A stretch of DNA of 64,000 nucleotides from a virus. This document shows, one piece after another, positions 26,499-35,559 of this stretch. Made by a program: the position numbers and the translations under genes. Numbering within the stretch: position 1 is the first letter of the stretch; each line of letters opens with the position of its first letter. The notes beneath the pieces were generated by a model. It did no database searches, had not been told where the DNA came from, and saw only the letters and a list, made by a program, of their open reading frames with translations. The stretch spans positions 1 to 64,000 of IMG/VR virus record IMGVR_UViG_3300008012_000024. One strand, 5' to 3'.

Positions 26499-27807
26499 TA
26501 GAAGTTGTCTCCGTATTTGTATATATTCCAGGTGTGTCCCGAACTATTCTTAAAGAAGTATATGAAGATCTAGGTCTAAAATCATGGCATAAATGAGTTA
26601 TAATATATTTACCACTATTTAATTCACTTTTGGTACCTTTATGTTTACTATCAAAAGAAATTTTCTGAAAAATACAATTTATAACATCACCAGCATGTAA
26701 TGCTAAATTACATGGAACTATTATATCAATCACGTGTGACATTAATAAATTATATCTCTGTATTGATCTTGATAGGTAGAATTTTTTATCATTCACAATA
26801 GATGAACTTATTCCAGGATTAGTGAATCCAGAATCTGCAAGTGAAAACACAGTTCTTGAAAAATTAACATTAGTTTTATCTTCATCATCATATAAAGCTT
26901 GAAAATCTATATTATTTCCAAGAGTACTATGTCCATAAGATGCTAATGGTACTTGTTTTTCAACATATCCAAAAGTACTCATATCAAAAGATGCTTCCTT
27001 TATCATAGAAATACCAGAGTACATATTACTCAAAACATTACTATTATTATGATAAACAGGTTCTTTTAATATCTTAAAATCATTTTTTCTATCATCAGTA
27101 TTGAACATTACATCTGTGTGCGTGTAAGTTGCAACAGGATCTGATTGAATGATACTATCAATTGATTTGTAGTTCATGCCATCTTGAGTCTCCCAGAAAA
27201 AATATCCAGGTCCACCCGTACTAGAGACAGATTTTTTCGCCATGGAAGTAATAATATCAAATGGTCTGTTACCATTCATACGAAAAGAATCACTATTACT
27301 TGTTTGATCTATAAAAACTTTTTCTGTTGGAAATCCCAACTCATCTGTTAATATTTTTTCAATAGAACTAGAAATAGTATTATGATAACTCTTAAAACTT
27401 TTGTGAGTTCCGTTTATAACTGAAGACTCTGAAAGTAAACTTAAAGTAACAGTTTCAGATTGACTGTCTTGAGAAATCGGAGTTGGATTTGAAACTCTAA
27501 ATGGAGTTGTCCTAAAATCTAAAAATCCAGATTCATTCTCAATAAAAAATTGTACAGATTCTTGTCCCTTACCAATAATTGGTAAACTATCTCGTAGTGT
27601 TCCAAGTCTTGTTTGAACATCAACATTAGAACTTGCTCTTACAAGATCTCCAACATCATAATATGTTAATGATGCTGTAAGTATTGGAGAAAAAATACTT
27701 TCATAATACTTAAATCCCAATGTTTTTGCTTCAATAGGAACTACCGTATTATCTTTTGGTCTTCCAATTAATATTTGTTTGTAGTGGGATGAATTACTAT
27801 ATGGCAT
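26488..27807 (-). CDS. gp27: Baseplate hub subunit, gp27-like
   Basis: 439 residues. Position directly upstream of the gp5-like OB gene and the beta-rich content match the gp27 hub ring that carries the spike. The N-terminal part (LGFKYYESIFSPILTASLTYYDVGDL) and later IEKILTDELGFPTEKVFIDQT plus PFDIITSMAKKS are typical of gp27/gpD-like tube-fold hubs. The closing segment (LALHAGDVINCIFQK, SGKYIITHLCHDF, SYTSLRIVRD) is the conserved end of this family (HxGD.I, GKY.I..L.H). It overlaps the downstream gene by 11 bp. Confidence 0.75.
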   Translation of the reverse strand: MPYSNSSHYKQILIGRPKDNTVVPIEAKTLGFKYYESIFSPILTASLTYYDVGDLVRASSNVDVQTRLGTLRDSLPIIGKGQESVQFFIENESGFLDFRTTPFRVSNPTPISQDSQSETVTLSLLSESSVINGTHKSFKSYHNTISSSIEKILTDELGFPTEKVFIDQTSNSDSFRMNGNRPFDIITSMAKKSVSSTGGPGYFFWETQDGMNYKSIDSIIQSDPVATYTHTDVMFNTDDRKNDFKILKEPVYHNNSNVLSNMYSGISMIKEASFDMSTFGYVEKQVPLASYGHSTLGNNIDFQALYDDEDKTNVNFSRTVFSLADSGFTNPGISSSIVNDKKFYLSRSIQRYNLLMSHVIDIIVPCNLALHAGDVINCIFQKISFDSKHKGTKSELNSGKYIITHLCHDFRPRSSYTSLRIVRDTPGIYTNTETTSNVI

Positions 27808-27811
27808 GTCT

Positions 27812-30502
27812 TTAAGAGATTAGGGATCTATTACGTAATCCAGATCCTGACTTTGGTGTGATAACAAATGGAACAACTTGTTGTACAGGAACTTCAACAA
27901 TTTCAGTTGGACCAGAAACCACAGCTATGGTTGTTTCTTTCAATATAGTTATTGATGCAGAATCACCACCACCATATCCAGGAGTAGCTGGTGATATTCC
28001 TTGCTGTGGTCTTATCTGTTGATTGTTTTTTATTCTCTGTTCCAACAATTTTTCAATTTTTAACAAAAGTTTTTTATTTTTTTCATTGGTGGTTTCATAT
28101 TCAGTTGGAAATAATCCAGTTCCAAATGCACCTCTAGTATCTTTGATTATGAGTTTACCACTACTATCTATTTCAACATTTATATTTTCTTGTCCAAATA
28201 TCATATTATTACCCTTTCCAATACTTAATATCATTTTTTTGATATTTTCACTTATCTGTAAATTGGTTTTTGGTTTTGGTGGTTCTAATTTATATGGACC
28301 TGGTTTCATCGTTGGTGATCCCATTTTAATAGTGTAATTGCCATCACCAGTTCCAAGATAATCTTTTGTGGCAACACTAAAATCTAACATATGATTTTTA
28401 GAGTGTCCTGGTACTCCAGAACCTGCATCATTTACACGTACAACTGCAGTTTTATTTGTTCTAGTATTTGTCACGATAACATTGAAAGCCTGACCCCTAG
28501 ATAAAGTTCTACCACCAGGCATATATCTGGGATCTGCTCTATAAGTCATAGATTTTGGAAGTTTTGCCAAAAATTCTGGGAATGCTGCAGCAGTAAATAA
28601 TTCTGGTCGATAACCTTCACCAGAAGAAGTTGCTGGTAATCCATCTGGTGTTTTATATCCACTTGCATTAATTCCACCCAAAGATGGATCATAATAAGAT
28701 GTTTTTGCATTAGTAGCAATAATATCACCTTGTTTCAATTGATTAGGACCAGGACCACCTCCACCTAATAATTGAGTTGTTATTAATGGTCTTAATCGTG
28801 CCCAACCAGGATATGCACCTGCTTTAGTAGTATAAGGTCCACCTTCCTTGAAAAAATCAACGCTCTGGTGTGGTCCAGTCCCACTACCAACTTCTCTTGG
28901 TTTATCTAGATATTCTTGTCTTGTTGCTTTTCTACCTAAAACTTGTCCCGCAGTAATAGTATCCCCATCTTTAACTTTCAGTTCTCCTGTAGGAAAATGG
29001 GCATATAGTGCATCAAAATAAGTTCCTGGATTATTTGGATCTTCACTTCGTATAATTACATGATTTCCGTATCCACGTTTTTTACTAGGATCTTTGTCCC
29101 ATCCAGGGTCTGCTGGATCATTAGCAATTCCACGTGGTATAACTTTACCATCAAATAATGCAATCATATTAGGATTGGGACCTGTAATCTCATATCCAGG
29201 TTCATCGGTTGCATCTTGACTAATAATAGTCCTCTTTCTATTCCACAATTCCTCCTCTTTAAACGCCTGTTGCTCAGTCGCTTTGTAATCGGATGGTAAA
29301 CGTCCTACTGGTCTTTTCTCTCTAGGATATTTTAGTTTCAATAAAGATTTGTAAGACTGCATGAAAGTCTTAAATAATGAATTATTTTCTTCATATTCTT
29401 TCGATATATTACTAGATTCTTCAGTATTTGTTTTTAATTTTGAAAAATAATTTACAGATGTGATTGCCCTTTTAGCTTTCCCAGTTAATCCACCAGAAAC
29501 TGTCATTTTCTGACCAGTAACTGTTCCTCCAGTTGAAAGTTTTTGTATATCATTGTATGCACGCTGAGATTCATATCTTTCTACGTTTGCATCCCATACT
29601 TTCTCTTCACCAATTCCCTGCCAAGATTCTGGTGCTGTGGTTGCAGTACCAGTCTTATCTCCAGGAGACATAACTCCCATTTTCCCCTGAAAAGGAGCCA
29701 TGATTACTTTACTCTTATCTTTTAGGAAGACAGTTCCAGTGTTTGAATCGTAACCAGGAGCCGATGCTTTTATTTTTTGTTGTGCTTTTGCCTTTACTGG
29801 TTTAATAGCAACAGCTTTTACTGCAGGATCTTTAAGTGCTTCAGAATAACTACCATATACTTTCTTAGTCGTGCTTGAATAATACTTTCCTTCTATCTCT
29901 GCCAATTCTTGTTTAATCTTATCATCTTCATCAGGATTTTTAATTAAATTAAAGATATCAAAATCTAATCCTTTTAACATCTTATCAGTTTCATTAATAA
30001 GTTTTCCAGCTTCTCTAATCGTATCAAGTCCTGCTTGGAATGATCCACCGATTATTGGTAATAAAACTTTTGTTAAATCAAGTATTCCTTTCATTCCTTT
30101 TACAACAATATCAAATATTGTTGCAATAGCTGGACCTAACCAAGGATTATCTTCAAAAAATTTCTTTATTGTAGTAAATGCAGTCTGTAACCCCCTTAAA
30201 AGGGTTGGTAAATTATTTACTAAAACACCAAGTATAATAACACCAAAAACTTCTTTGAACTTATCAATCATACTCTTTGGTTTTGCTACCAATCTTGTAG
30301 CAATATTAGTCAATGCAGACTTTTGTGCTCCCGCTTCTATTTTGTTTTCCTTTTTCTTACGTTTTGATTTACCTAAAAGAATAAAATTAAATCTTTTTTC
30401 ATCCTTTTTTATTTTCGATATTTTTTTTCTTTTTGAAAAAATCAAAGAATTTATATTAAGAATATTAAATTTTAATTTTTTTACGCTCTTTGTACTTTCC
30501 AT
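27812..30502 (-). CDS. Tail protein with membrane-like helices plus M23-like and RlpA-like domains
   Basis: 896 residues. The N-terminus is very basic (KRKKISKIKKDEKR...), followed at ~80-175 by hydrophobic helices (FGVIILGVLVNNLPTLLRGL, GPAIATIFDIVVKGMKGILDL) like those of tape-measure proteins. Residues ~435-570 resemble an M23 LytM fold (GYGNHVIIRSED, YAHFPTGELKVKDGDTITAGQVLG, GTGPHQSVDFF), though the usual first Zn ligand motif is not evident. Residues ~590-740 resemble an RlpA double-psi barrel (TSYYDPSLGG, VIVTNTRTNKTAVVRVNDAG, HMLDFSVATKDYLGTG). It probably penetrates or remodels peptidoglycan at infection, replacing the missing gp5 lysozyme. Structural role likely; enzymatic activity inferred. 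Confidence 0.65.
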   Translation of the reverse strand: MESTKSVKKLKFNILNINSLIFSKRKKISKIKKDEKRFNFILLGKSKRKKKENKIEAGAQKSALTNIATRLVAKPKSMIDKFKEVFGVIILGVLVNNLPTLLRGLQTAFTTIKKFFEDNPWLGPAIATIFDIVVKGMKGILDLTKVLLPIIGGSFQAGLDTIREAGKLINETDKMLKGLDFDIFNLIKNPDEDDKIKQELAEIEGKYYSSTTKKVYGSYSEALKDPAVKAVAIKPVKAKAQQKIKASAPGYDSNTGTVFLKDKSKVIMAPFQGKMGVMSPGDKTGTATTAPESWQGIGEEKVWDANVERYESQRAYNDIQKLSTGGTVTGQKMTVSGGLTGKAKRAITSVNYFSKLKTNTEESSNISKEYEENNSLFKTFMQSYKSLLKLKYPREKRPVGRLPSDYKATEQQAFKEEELWNRKRTIISQDATDEPGYEITGPNPNMIALFDGKVIPRGIANDPADPGWDKDPSKKRGYGNHVIIRSEDPNNPGTYFDALYAHFPTGELKVKDGDTITAGQVLGRKATRQEYLDKPREVGSGTGPHQSVDFFKEGGPYTTKAGAYPGWARLRPLITTQLLGGGGPGPNQLKQGDIIATNAKTSYYDPSLGGINASGYKTPDGLPATSSGEGYRPELFTAAAFPEFLAKLPKSMTYRADPRYMPGGRTLSRGQAFNVIVTNTRTNKTAVVRVNDAGSGVPGHSKNHMLDFSVATKDYLGTGDGNYTIKMGSPTMKPGPYKLEPPKPKTNLQISENIKKMILSIGKGNNMIFGQENINVEIDSSGKLIIKDTRGAFGTGLFPTEYETTNEKNKKLLLKIEKLLEQRIKNNQQIRPQQGISPATPGYGGGDSASITILKETTIAVVSGPTEIVEVPVQQVVPFVITPKSGSGLRNRSLIS

Positions 30503-30503
30503 A

Positions 30504-33032
30504 TTACACCAAGATACCTAAAGTTTCTGGGACTGTATAATTAAAGTCATTATTAGAATCAAATGGTGATATAGAAGGAATTGGAGATGTAGCATCTGAT
30601 TGTGTAGTCCTTGGTTTTGGTGTAGATTTTTTAGAAAGATCTAAAACCTTGGGCGCAAGATTAACAACATTAACAGATGGAGAACCAGTTTCTTTTTCAA
30701 TAACAAATGGAACGACAGTTGTACTTGTAGGAGATTGTACAATATTTTTTACATTTGTTACTGGTTTAGCAATATTATTAGTTACGGGTTGTCTTATACT
30801 ATTATTAACTGATGAAAAATGAGATCTTGATGGTGATTGTTTATTTTGACTTACAAATTTTGGTGCTGGAATACTTGGTCCAGACATTTTTTTAGGTCTA
30901 GATCTTTTCGGTCTAGTAATTTTAGATTTTAATCCTGGTGATCCACCACCACTTGGTGGATCACCACTTGGTGGATTTGTTTTTGCTCTTTCCTTTCTAT
31001 TTTTCTTAGAAATTTCTCGCTTCTCTTCATCAAACAATTCAGTAAATTCAGTAATTAAATCTTTAAATACCCTGTTTGATCTTCTAGTTACTGCATTAAT
31101 TTTTTCTTGGTTGATAGTTGCTTCAGTAAATTGTTTCCACAATCTTCCAGCATTATCATTAATATCCTTTAAAAGTGGGCGGAAAGGATTTGCTGCTGAT
31201 GAACGAATAACTTCTTCTCCAGGAGCAAGCATTGCAGGAACACTATCAACTGTTTGAGATCCTGAACCAAATACTGTTCCACCCATACTTCTAAATTGGG
31301 TTTCTGGTTGAACATTTACTTTTTCAGATGGACTATTTGCATATATTCTCTCTAACTGTTGTCTGACTTCTTTAGGTGCTCCAACAAAAAGATTTCCACC
31401 AGATGTTCCAGATAATTCTCTCTGTATGAGACGTTTTAATACCTCATCAAGAACAACATTTTCATCTACTACCAATCTACCTTCTTTTGCTCTTTGTTGT
31501 AAGAGAGCTCTATGAAATGCTGGAGATTGTACTTCTTTTTCAGCTGCTATGACTACTCTATCTGCCTGACGATCTGGTAGTTTAAGTTTTAATTGCCCTA
31601 AACGATTTCTAACAGCAACTTTAAATTTGCTTAGGTTGGCAGATCTAAGACTTGTAAAAGGAGATTTCGGTCTCACTCCCCTTCCAGGTCTTCCAGCCAT
31701 AATCATACCTGCATAATCTAATGCAGTTTGAGCTCCGAAGAAGGTTTTAATCCACGGATTATCTAACATCAACTGAGTTTGTTGAGCTTTATAATCCTGT
31801 TCTTCTTTGCTTATAAATCTGAATTTGGGTGTGTCATCCCCAGTGAATATATTTTTTGATGTTGGTTCAACGATCAATTGACCCATTGGAGTTTGAACAC
31901 TTTGTGTTTTTGTTTGTCCAAAAATAGTACGATCATTGTAATATTTTTTAAGTAAAGGATTAACATATTCTTGAACTCCTACTGGTATTGCCTTTCTTCT
32001 TATTATTTCTAATGGTGTAGGTTCGGATTTTGTTACTTCTTCTATCGGTGGCGTCTCTTTAGGTTTTAGTGGTGAAGCCGAAGCACTAGATTCAGAAGCT
32101 TTGGCAAGTGCAGTTAATGGATTACTAATCTCTATAAGTTGTTTTAATATTTCAATAGCTCCCAAACCCAGAAGTCCATTAAAAATACCTGTAAAAATAG
32201 GTTTATAATCTGTTTTACTAATTGCTGCCTGCATTTGCGCTTCCAACGCAGATGACAGTTCTGGAGATGGTTCTTTGATACAGTTTGGAAGCTTTGCACA
32301 AAGATCTTCTAAAGGGAATTTTGGTGGTTGAACCCTAGGTGTTTTAAGTCTATTTTCAAAGAGAGATCTAAGACCTCTTCCAATTTTGTATAATTTTTTA
32401 ACTAATCCAAGTAATTTTACTGCACCAAAAACTACTAGTAATTCTTTCCAGTAATCTTTTAAGAAATTAAAGAACTGCTGTAATTTTTCTTGGTTTTCTT
32501 TCTCAGATAACCATTTAAAGGCAGTATTGAGTACTATACCAGTTATTATTATAGAAAGAAAATCTAAAATTCTTTGGAATATACTTTTAGCAGGTGCTAT
32601 TACAGTATTTAATGCACTACCAATTAAAGATTTACCCCGACTTTCTATCCTCTTTTCTTTTTCATTAATTTTATTTTTTGCTATCCTTTTTTTCGATAGT
32701 CTTAAATTTTCATTTCTTTCCTTTATCCTTTCATCATAATCTAAACTTAACTGCTCTCTAATTTGAGAAAGTAACTTATTAGATTCTTCTAAAACTTTAA
32801 ATATATTTAAATTAGACTGAATATATTTAACTATACCACGTGATTCTTGATTTTCACTCTTTTCAGAAACTAATTTACTAGGTGTAATTTTTGGTGTTAG
32901 TTTTTTAAAACTAAAACTACTTTTTTTAAGACTTATACCAGATCCTAAAGCACCACGATTTAAAGAAGAATTTATATTTCTTCTACTAATTTTGGGAAGA
33001 GATGGTGCTCTATAGATTTGGTTAATTTCCAC
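30504..33032 (-). CDS. Tape-measure-like tail protein
   Basis: 842 residues, starting at GTG (33032-33030); an 11-bp overlap with the gp51-like gene supports coupling. The N-terminal ~150 residues are basic and coiled coil (RIKERNENLRLSKKRIAKNKINEKEKR). Then come hydrophobic helices (IIITGIVLNTAFKWL, LLVVFGAVKLLGLVKKL, IFNGLLGLGAIEILKQLI). Near 575-640, GGTVFGSGSQTVDSVPAMLAPGEEVIRSSA is a signature seen in many tail tape-measure proteins. The C-terminus is proline/serine-rich. Together with its downstream neighbour it may form a gp29-equivalent or its partner. Homology to T4 gp29 itself is not obvious by eye. Confidence 0.6.
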   Translation of the reverse strand: MEINQIYRAPSLPKISRRNINSSLNRGALGSGISLKKSSFSFKKLTPKITPSKLVSEKSENQESRGIVKYIQSNLNIFKVLEESNKLLSQIREQLSLDYDERIKERNENLRLSKKRIAKNKINEKEKRIESRGKSLIGSALNTVIAPAKSIFQRILDFLSIIITGIVLNTAFKWLSEKENQEKLQQFFNFLKDYWKELLVVFGAVKLLGLVKKLYKIGRGLRSLFENRLKTPRVQPPKFPLEDLCAKLPNCIKEPSPELSSALEAQMQAAISKTDYKPIFTGIFNGLLGLGAIEILKQLIEISNPLTALAKASESSASASPLKPKETPPIEEVTKSEPTPLEIIRRKAIPVGVQEYVNPLLKKYYNDRTIFGQTKTQSVQTPMGQLIVEPTSKNIFTGDDTPKFRFISKEEQDYKAQQTQLMLDNPWIKTFFGAQTALDYAGMIMAGRPGRGVRPKSPFTSLRSANLSKFKVAVRNRLGQLKLKLPDRQADRVVIAAEKEVQSPAFHRALLQQRAKEGRLVVDENVVLDEVLKRLIQRELSGTSGGNLFVGAPKEVRQQLERIYANSPSEKVNVQPETQFRSMGGTVFGSGSQTVDSVPAMLAPGEEVIRSSAANPFRPLLKDINDNAGRLWKQFTEATINQEKINAVTRRSNRVFKDLITEFTELFDEEKREISKKNRKERAKTNPPSGDPPSGGGSPGLKSKITRPKRSRPKKMSGPSIPAPKFVSQNKQSPSRSHFSSVNNSIRQPVTNNIAKPVTNVKNIVQSPTSTTVVPFVIEKETGSPSVNVVNLAPKVLDLSKKSTPKPRTTQSDATSPIPSISPFDSNNDFNYTVPETLGILV

Positions 33033-33198
33033 TTTGTTGTGCTTTTAGATTTTCTTCTTCAACATGCTGTTGTAAAAGCGAAACATAGATTTCCCTTTCA
33101 AAGGGAATCATATTTTCCAACTCCGTCAAGCTATATTTATGATGCTGCATCAAGGCAAAATTAACACGGTAATATGACTCAAGATTAGTATGAGCCAT
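33022..33198 (-). CDS. Small hub assembly or tail chaperone protein (gp51-like)
   Basis: 58 residues, start ATG at 33198-33196, stop TAA at 33024-33022. The sequence MAHTNLESYYRVNFALMQ..KYSLTELENMIPFEREIYVSLL has the (M)(L/I)P(W/F)EREIY motif seen in small phage tail-assembly proteins between the hub gene gp26 and the tape measure. In T4-like phages the equivalent slot holds gp51, the hub assembly catalyst. It lies 2 bp after gp26 and overlaps the tape-measure start by 11 bp. Identity by motif and position only. Confidence 0.6.
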   Translation of the reverse strand: MAHTNLESYYRVNFALMQHHKYSLTELENMIPFEREIYVSLLQQHVEEENLKAQQSGN

Positions 33199-33200
33199 AC

Positions 33201-33923
33201 TCAGGTGAAAAAACTTGCAAGGCCCTCAAGAACGACTTCAGATTCAACTTTGGTTTTCGGATTTGTAACATTAACAATATGCATCAATTTAGGCATAGTT
33301 ATAAAGAAGTTTTCAACCTCTTTCAACTGCCTGGTGTTCATTTGATCTACAAAATCCTTCAACTCTTTCTTAGTACAATCTTTTGCAGACCAAGACTCTT
33401 CTTTATTATATACCATATCGATACATGAGACAATCATGTCTAATGATTTGTCAACATTATCATCATCCGTATTATATTCAAAATTATTCTCAACAAACTG
33501 ATCCAAGGAAGGATACTTCATCTTCATTGAAAGTTCATCATCCAACCTAATAATCTGTTCATGGTCAGGATTTCTCTGAACTGAAATGCTATCTATATCA
33601 ATAGATGTTTTAACTTGAGTTTCTTCATCATCTGGGCAGATAACACTTACTTCAACTGATTCACCAACAGATTTTGCTCTAACATTGAGGAAAATATATT
33701 CAATATCAAAAGTTGATAAGTCTTTTATCTTAACACCTCTTGTGCTAATACAATCTCCTAAGATTTGTACAATAGCATTGGTAATTTGTTTCATATCTTC
33801 AGATTCTAATGCCATGATTAGAATCTTTTCTTCTCTAACAAGAAAAGGTCTATACTTAATCTTTTTACCAGAAGATGGAATTTCCATCTCATACAATGGC
33901 GTATTAATCTTAGGTAAAGGCAT
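33201..33923 (-). CDS. gp26: Baseplate hub subunit gp26
   Basis: 240 residues. MPLPKINTPLYEMEIPSSGKKIKYRPFLVREEKILIMALES is the typical start of the T4 baseplate gp26 family (PFLV+EEK.LL.A.ES). Further matches are the central TFDIEYIFLNVRAKSVGE and the C-terminal helix MNTRQLKEVENFFITMPKL. T4 gp26 is 208 residues, so length fits. It is a component of the baseplate hub assembled in the cytoplasm. A TATAAATA late box lies 27-34 bp upstream of its ATG. Confidence 0.85.
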   Translation of the reverse strand: MPLPKINTPLYEMEIPSSGKKIKYRPFLVREEKILIMALESEDMKQITNAIVQILGDCISTRGVKIKDLSTFDIEYIFLNVRAKSVGESVEVSVICPDDEETQVKTSIDIDSISVQRNPDHEQIIRLDDELSMKMKYPSLDQFVENNFEYNTDDDNVDKSLDMIVSCIDMVYNKEESWSAKDCTKKELKDFVDQMNTRQLKEVENFFITMPKLMHIVNVTNPKTKVESEVVLEGLASFFT

Positions 33924-33949
33924 AATTTTCTATACAATTCATGTGTTTT

Positions 33950-33957
33950 TATTTATA
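33950..33957 (-). promoter_or_regulatory. T4 late promoter (TATAAATA)
   Basis: Minus-strand TATAAATA at 33957-33950, identical to the T4 late consensus, lies in the 39-bp gap upstream of gp26. It is a good candidate start for the leftward hub, tail and fibre transcript. Confidence 0.7.
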
Positions 33958-33962
33958 GGGTG

Positions 33963-34670
33963 TTATGCAATATTGCCGTTCAAATCAATTGATTCGGTTG
34001 CAAACTCCCTACGTACAATGTATCTATCATAGTTTAGAGTAACTGTTATTTTCATAATTTCAGAACCACCATATGCAACTGGTATTGAAGCCATAGACTT
34101 AGGAAAAGCATTAACTAACTGATATGATATGTTTGTTGCACCACCTTTTGCATAGTCTGCTTCAAACTTTTTGATGTAAATTCCGTTAGTTTTATAATAC
34201 TTTGGGTAGTTATATCTTCTATAATAACCAACTGATGCTGATTGATCTGAGTTTTGTTGTGGCATGTCTCCACCAGCGCCACCAGAAATAAAATCCATCC
34301 ATGCTTCAAAAAATCCTAATACTTTATATTGTCTATCAATATAAAATGTGAAGTCAATATCAGTATTAATTCTAGTATGTGCAAATTCTTGCCCAACACC
34401 AATGAAATTATCTTTTACTTCTGCAGTTGCATATGAAGATGCTGGTAAAGTTGCATTAGTACAAAGAAGACCTATACCTCTACCAAAATCTTCATTGAAA
34501 TTGATAGATCCATATTGAGTACCATCACTAAGAAACTTTAAAAATGATGTTGTAGTTGATGGTGAAGCCCAAGAATTTCCAATAAAAACTTCGTATAGAT
34601 TTGTTCTCGATAAATTCAAAAACGTTGGCAACATACTCATATTTACAGTGCCAATCTCTGGAACTTTCAT
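33963..34670 (-). CDS. Tail-tube-fold baseplate protein (gp54/gp19-like)
   Basis: 235 residues. The pattern is LPTFLNLSRTNLYEVFIG, then LCTNATLPASSYATAEVKDNFIGVGQEFAHTRINTDIDFTFYIDRQYKVLGFFEAWMDFI, and later YYRRYNYPKYYKTNGIYIKKFE, VNAFPKSMASIPVAYG and MKITVTLNYDRYIV. Length and strand layout are those of T4-type tube proteins (gp19) and their initiator gp54. No second tube gene is visible in the window. I favour a baseplate tube initiator because of the setting beside gp26 and gp48. It is divergently oriented from gp4 with a 39-bp shared regulatory gap. Confidence 0.6.
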   Translation of the reverse strand: MKVPEIGTVNMSMLPTFLNLSRTNLYEVFIGNSWASPSTTTSFLKFLSDGTQYGSINFNEDFGRGIGLLCTNATLPASSYATAEVKDNFIGVGQEFAHTRINTDIDFTFYIDRQYKVLGFFEAWMDFISGGAGGDMPQQNSDQSASVGYYRRYNYPKYYKTNGIYIKKFEADYAKGGATNISYQLVNAFPKSMASIPVAYGGSEIMKITVTLNYDRYIVRREFATESIDLNGNIA

Positions 34671-34671
34671 T

Positions 34672-34710
34672 TCTAAATACTTTTATACGCTATGTTATGA
34701 ACTATTTAGA
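34672..34710. promoter_or_regulatory. Divergent late-type promoter pair (TCTAAATA on both strands)
   Basis: TCTAAATA occurs on the plus strand (34672-34679, ~30 bp before the gp4 ATG) and on the minus strand (34710-34703, ~32 bp before the ATG at 34670). The symmetrical placement suggests a back-to-back pair differing from T4 TATAAATA at one base. Confidence 0.5.
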
Positions 34711-35144
34711 TGGCATACAAAGGAAAATACAAACCTTCTTATCCCAAGAAATACAAGGGTGATCCTACAAATATAGTTTATAGATCATTATGGGAAAGAA
34801 AGTTTATGGTTTATTGTGATAAAAATGAAAGAATATTAGAATGGGGTAGTGAAGAACTTGCACTTCCTTATAGATCACCGTTAGATAACAGAATTCATCG
34901 TTACTTTCCAGATTTTTATATTAAAGTTGTAGAAAATAATGGACAGATTCAAAAGTATTTGATTGAAATAAAACCCAAAAAACAAACTATTGAACCTAAA
35001 GTTAAAAAAACAAAAACTAAAGGTTACATATATGAAGTTACTGAATGGGCAAAAAATCAAGCAAAATGGAAAGTTGCTCAAGAATTTTGTGAAGATCGTC
35101 GATGGAAATTTAAAATTATCACAGAAGACGAACTAGGTATCTAA
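34710..35144 (+). CDS. gp4: Head completion protein gp4 (nuclease-like fold)
   Basis: 144 residues. MAYKGKYKPSYPKKYKGDPTNIVYRSLWERKFM...ILEWGSEELALPY.SP.D...HRYFPDFYI is the hallmark of the T4 gp4 (gp50/65) head completion family, whose fold resembles TnsA and related endonucleases (E..., PDF, E.KPKKQ). T4 gp4 is ~150 residues. It acts at the head portal vertex before tail joining. First gene of the rightward block; stop and next start are 1 bp apart. Confidence 0.85.
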   Translation: MAYKGKYKPSYPKKYKGDPTNIVYRSLWERKFMVYCDKNERILEWGSEELALPYRSPLDNRIHRYFPDFYIKVVENNGQIQKYLIEIKPKKQTIEPKVKKTKTKGYIYEVTEWAKNQAKWKVAQEFCEDRRWKFKIITEDELGI

Positions 35145-35145
35145 A

Positions 35146-35550
35146 ATGCCAAGAAAAACACTAAGGCAAAGAGCAGCAGAAAATACTGATACTGATTTTA
35201 ATGTAAATCGTCTTAGATCAGTAACTGATAGTATCGTCGGTACTGAACATCCAGATGATTTAATGATTGAATTAATGAATGTTTTAAATGAAAGTGGAAA
35301 AGTTCCTGATTCTGGAAAATACTACATTTTTGTTTACAATCCTAAAACACCAAACATAAAATATGATCAAAATCCATTTGTTGCCGTTTCAGATGTTTTT
35401 TCATGGGGGTTCAGAGGTATAAACTTTCATTGGGGAAAAGTTAGACAATATACTTGGGATGAGATAGTAGGGGAAATATATGAAGTCTATCAATCTGAGA
35501 TAAAAGATTTACAAACCATACCTTTTGGAAACTTTCGTCTAAATAGTTAA
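35146..35550 (+). CDS. Conserved phage protein of unknown function between gp4 and gp48
   Basis: 134 residues. MPRKTLRQRAAENTD starts a basic N-terminus. The centre reads GKYYIFVYNPKTPNIKYDQNPFVAVSDVFSWGFRGINFHWGKVRQYTWDEIVGEIYEVYQSEI. The block WGFRGINFHWG.VRQYTW.E is strongly patterned and suggests a compact virion or assembly protein. I recall a similar ORF in this position in cyanomyoviruses. Its place between head completion and tube cap points to head-tail joining. No enzyme motif. Confidence 0.6.
   Translation: MPRKTLRQRAAENTDTDFNVNRLRSVTDSIVGTEHPDDLMIELMNVLNESGKVPDSGKYYIFVYNPKTPNIKYDQNPFVAVSDVFSWGFRGINFHWGKVRQYTWDEIVGEIYEVYQSEIKDLQTIPFGNFRLNS
35538..35545 (+). promoter_or_regulatory. 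Late-type box variant (TCTAAATA) upstream of gp48
   Basis: TCTAAATA lies 15 bp before the gp48 ATG, overlapping the last codons of the preceding gene. It is the same variant as in the 34.7-kb divergent gap. Confidence 0.35.
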
Positions 35551-35559
35551 AAAAGGATA

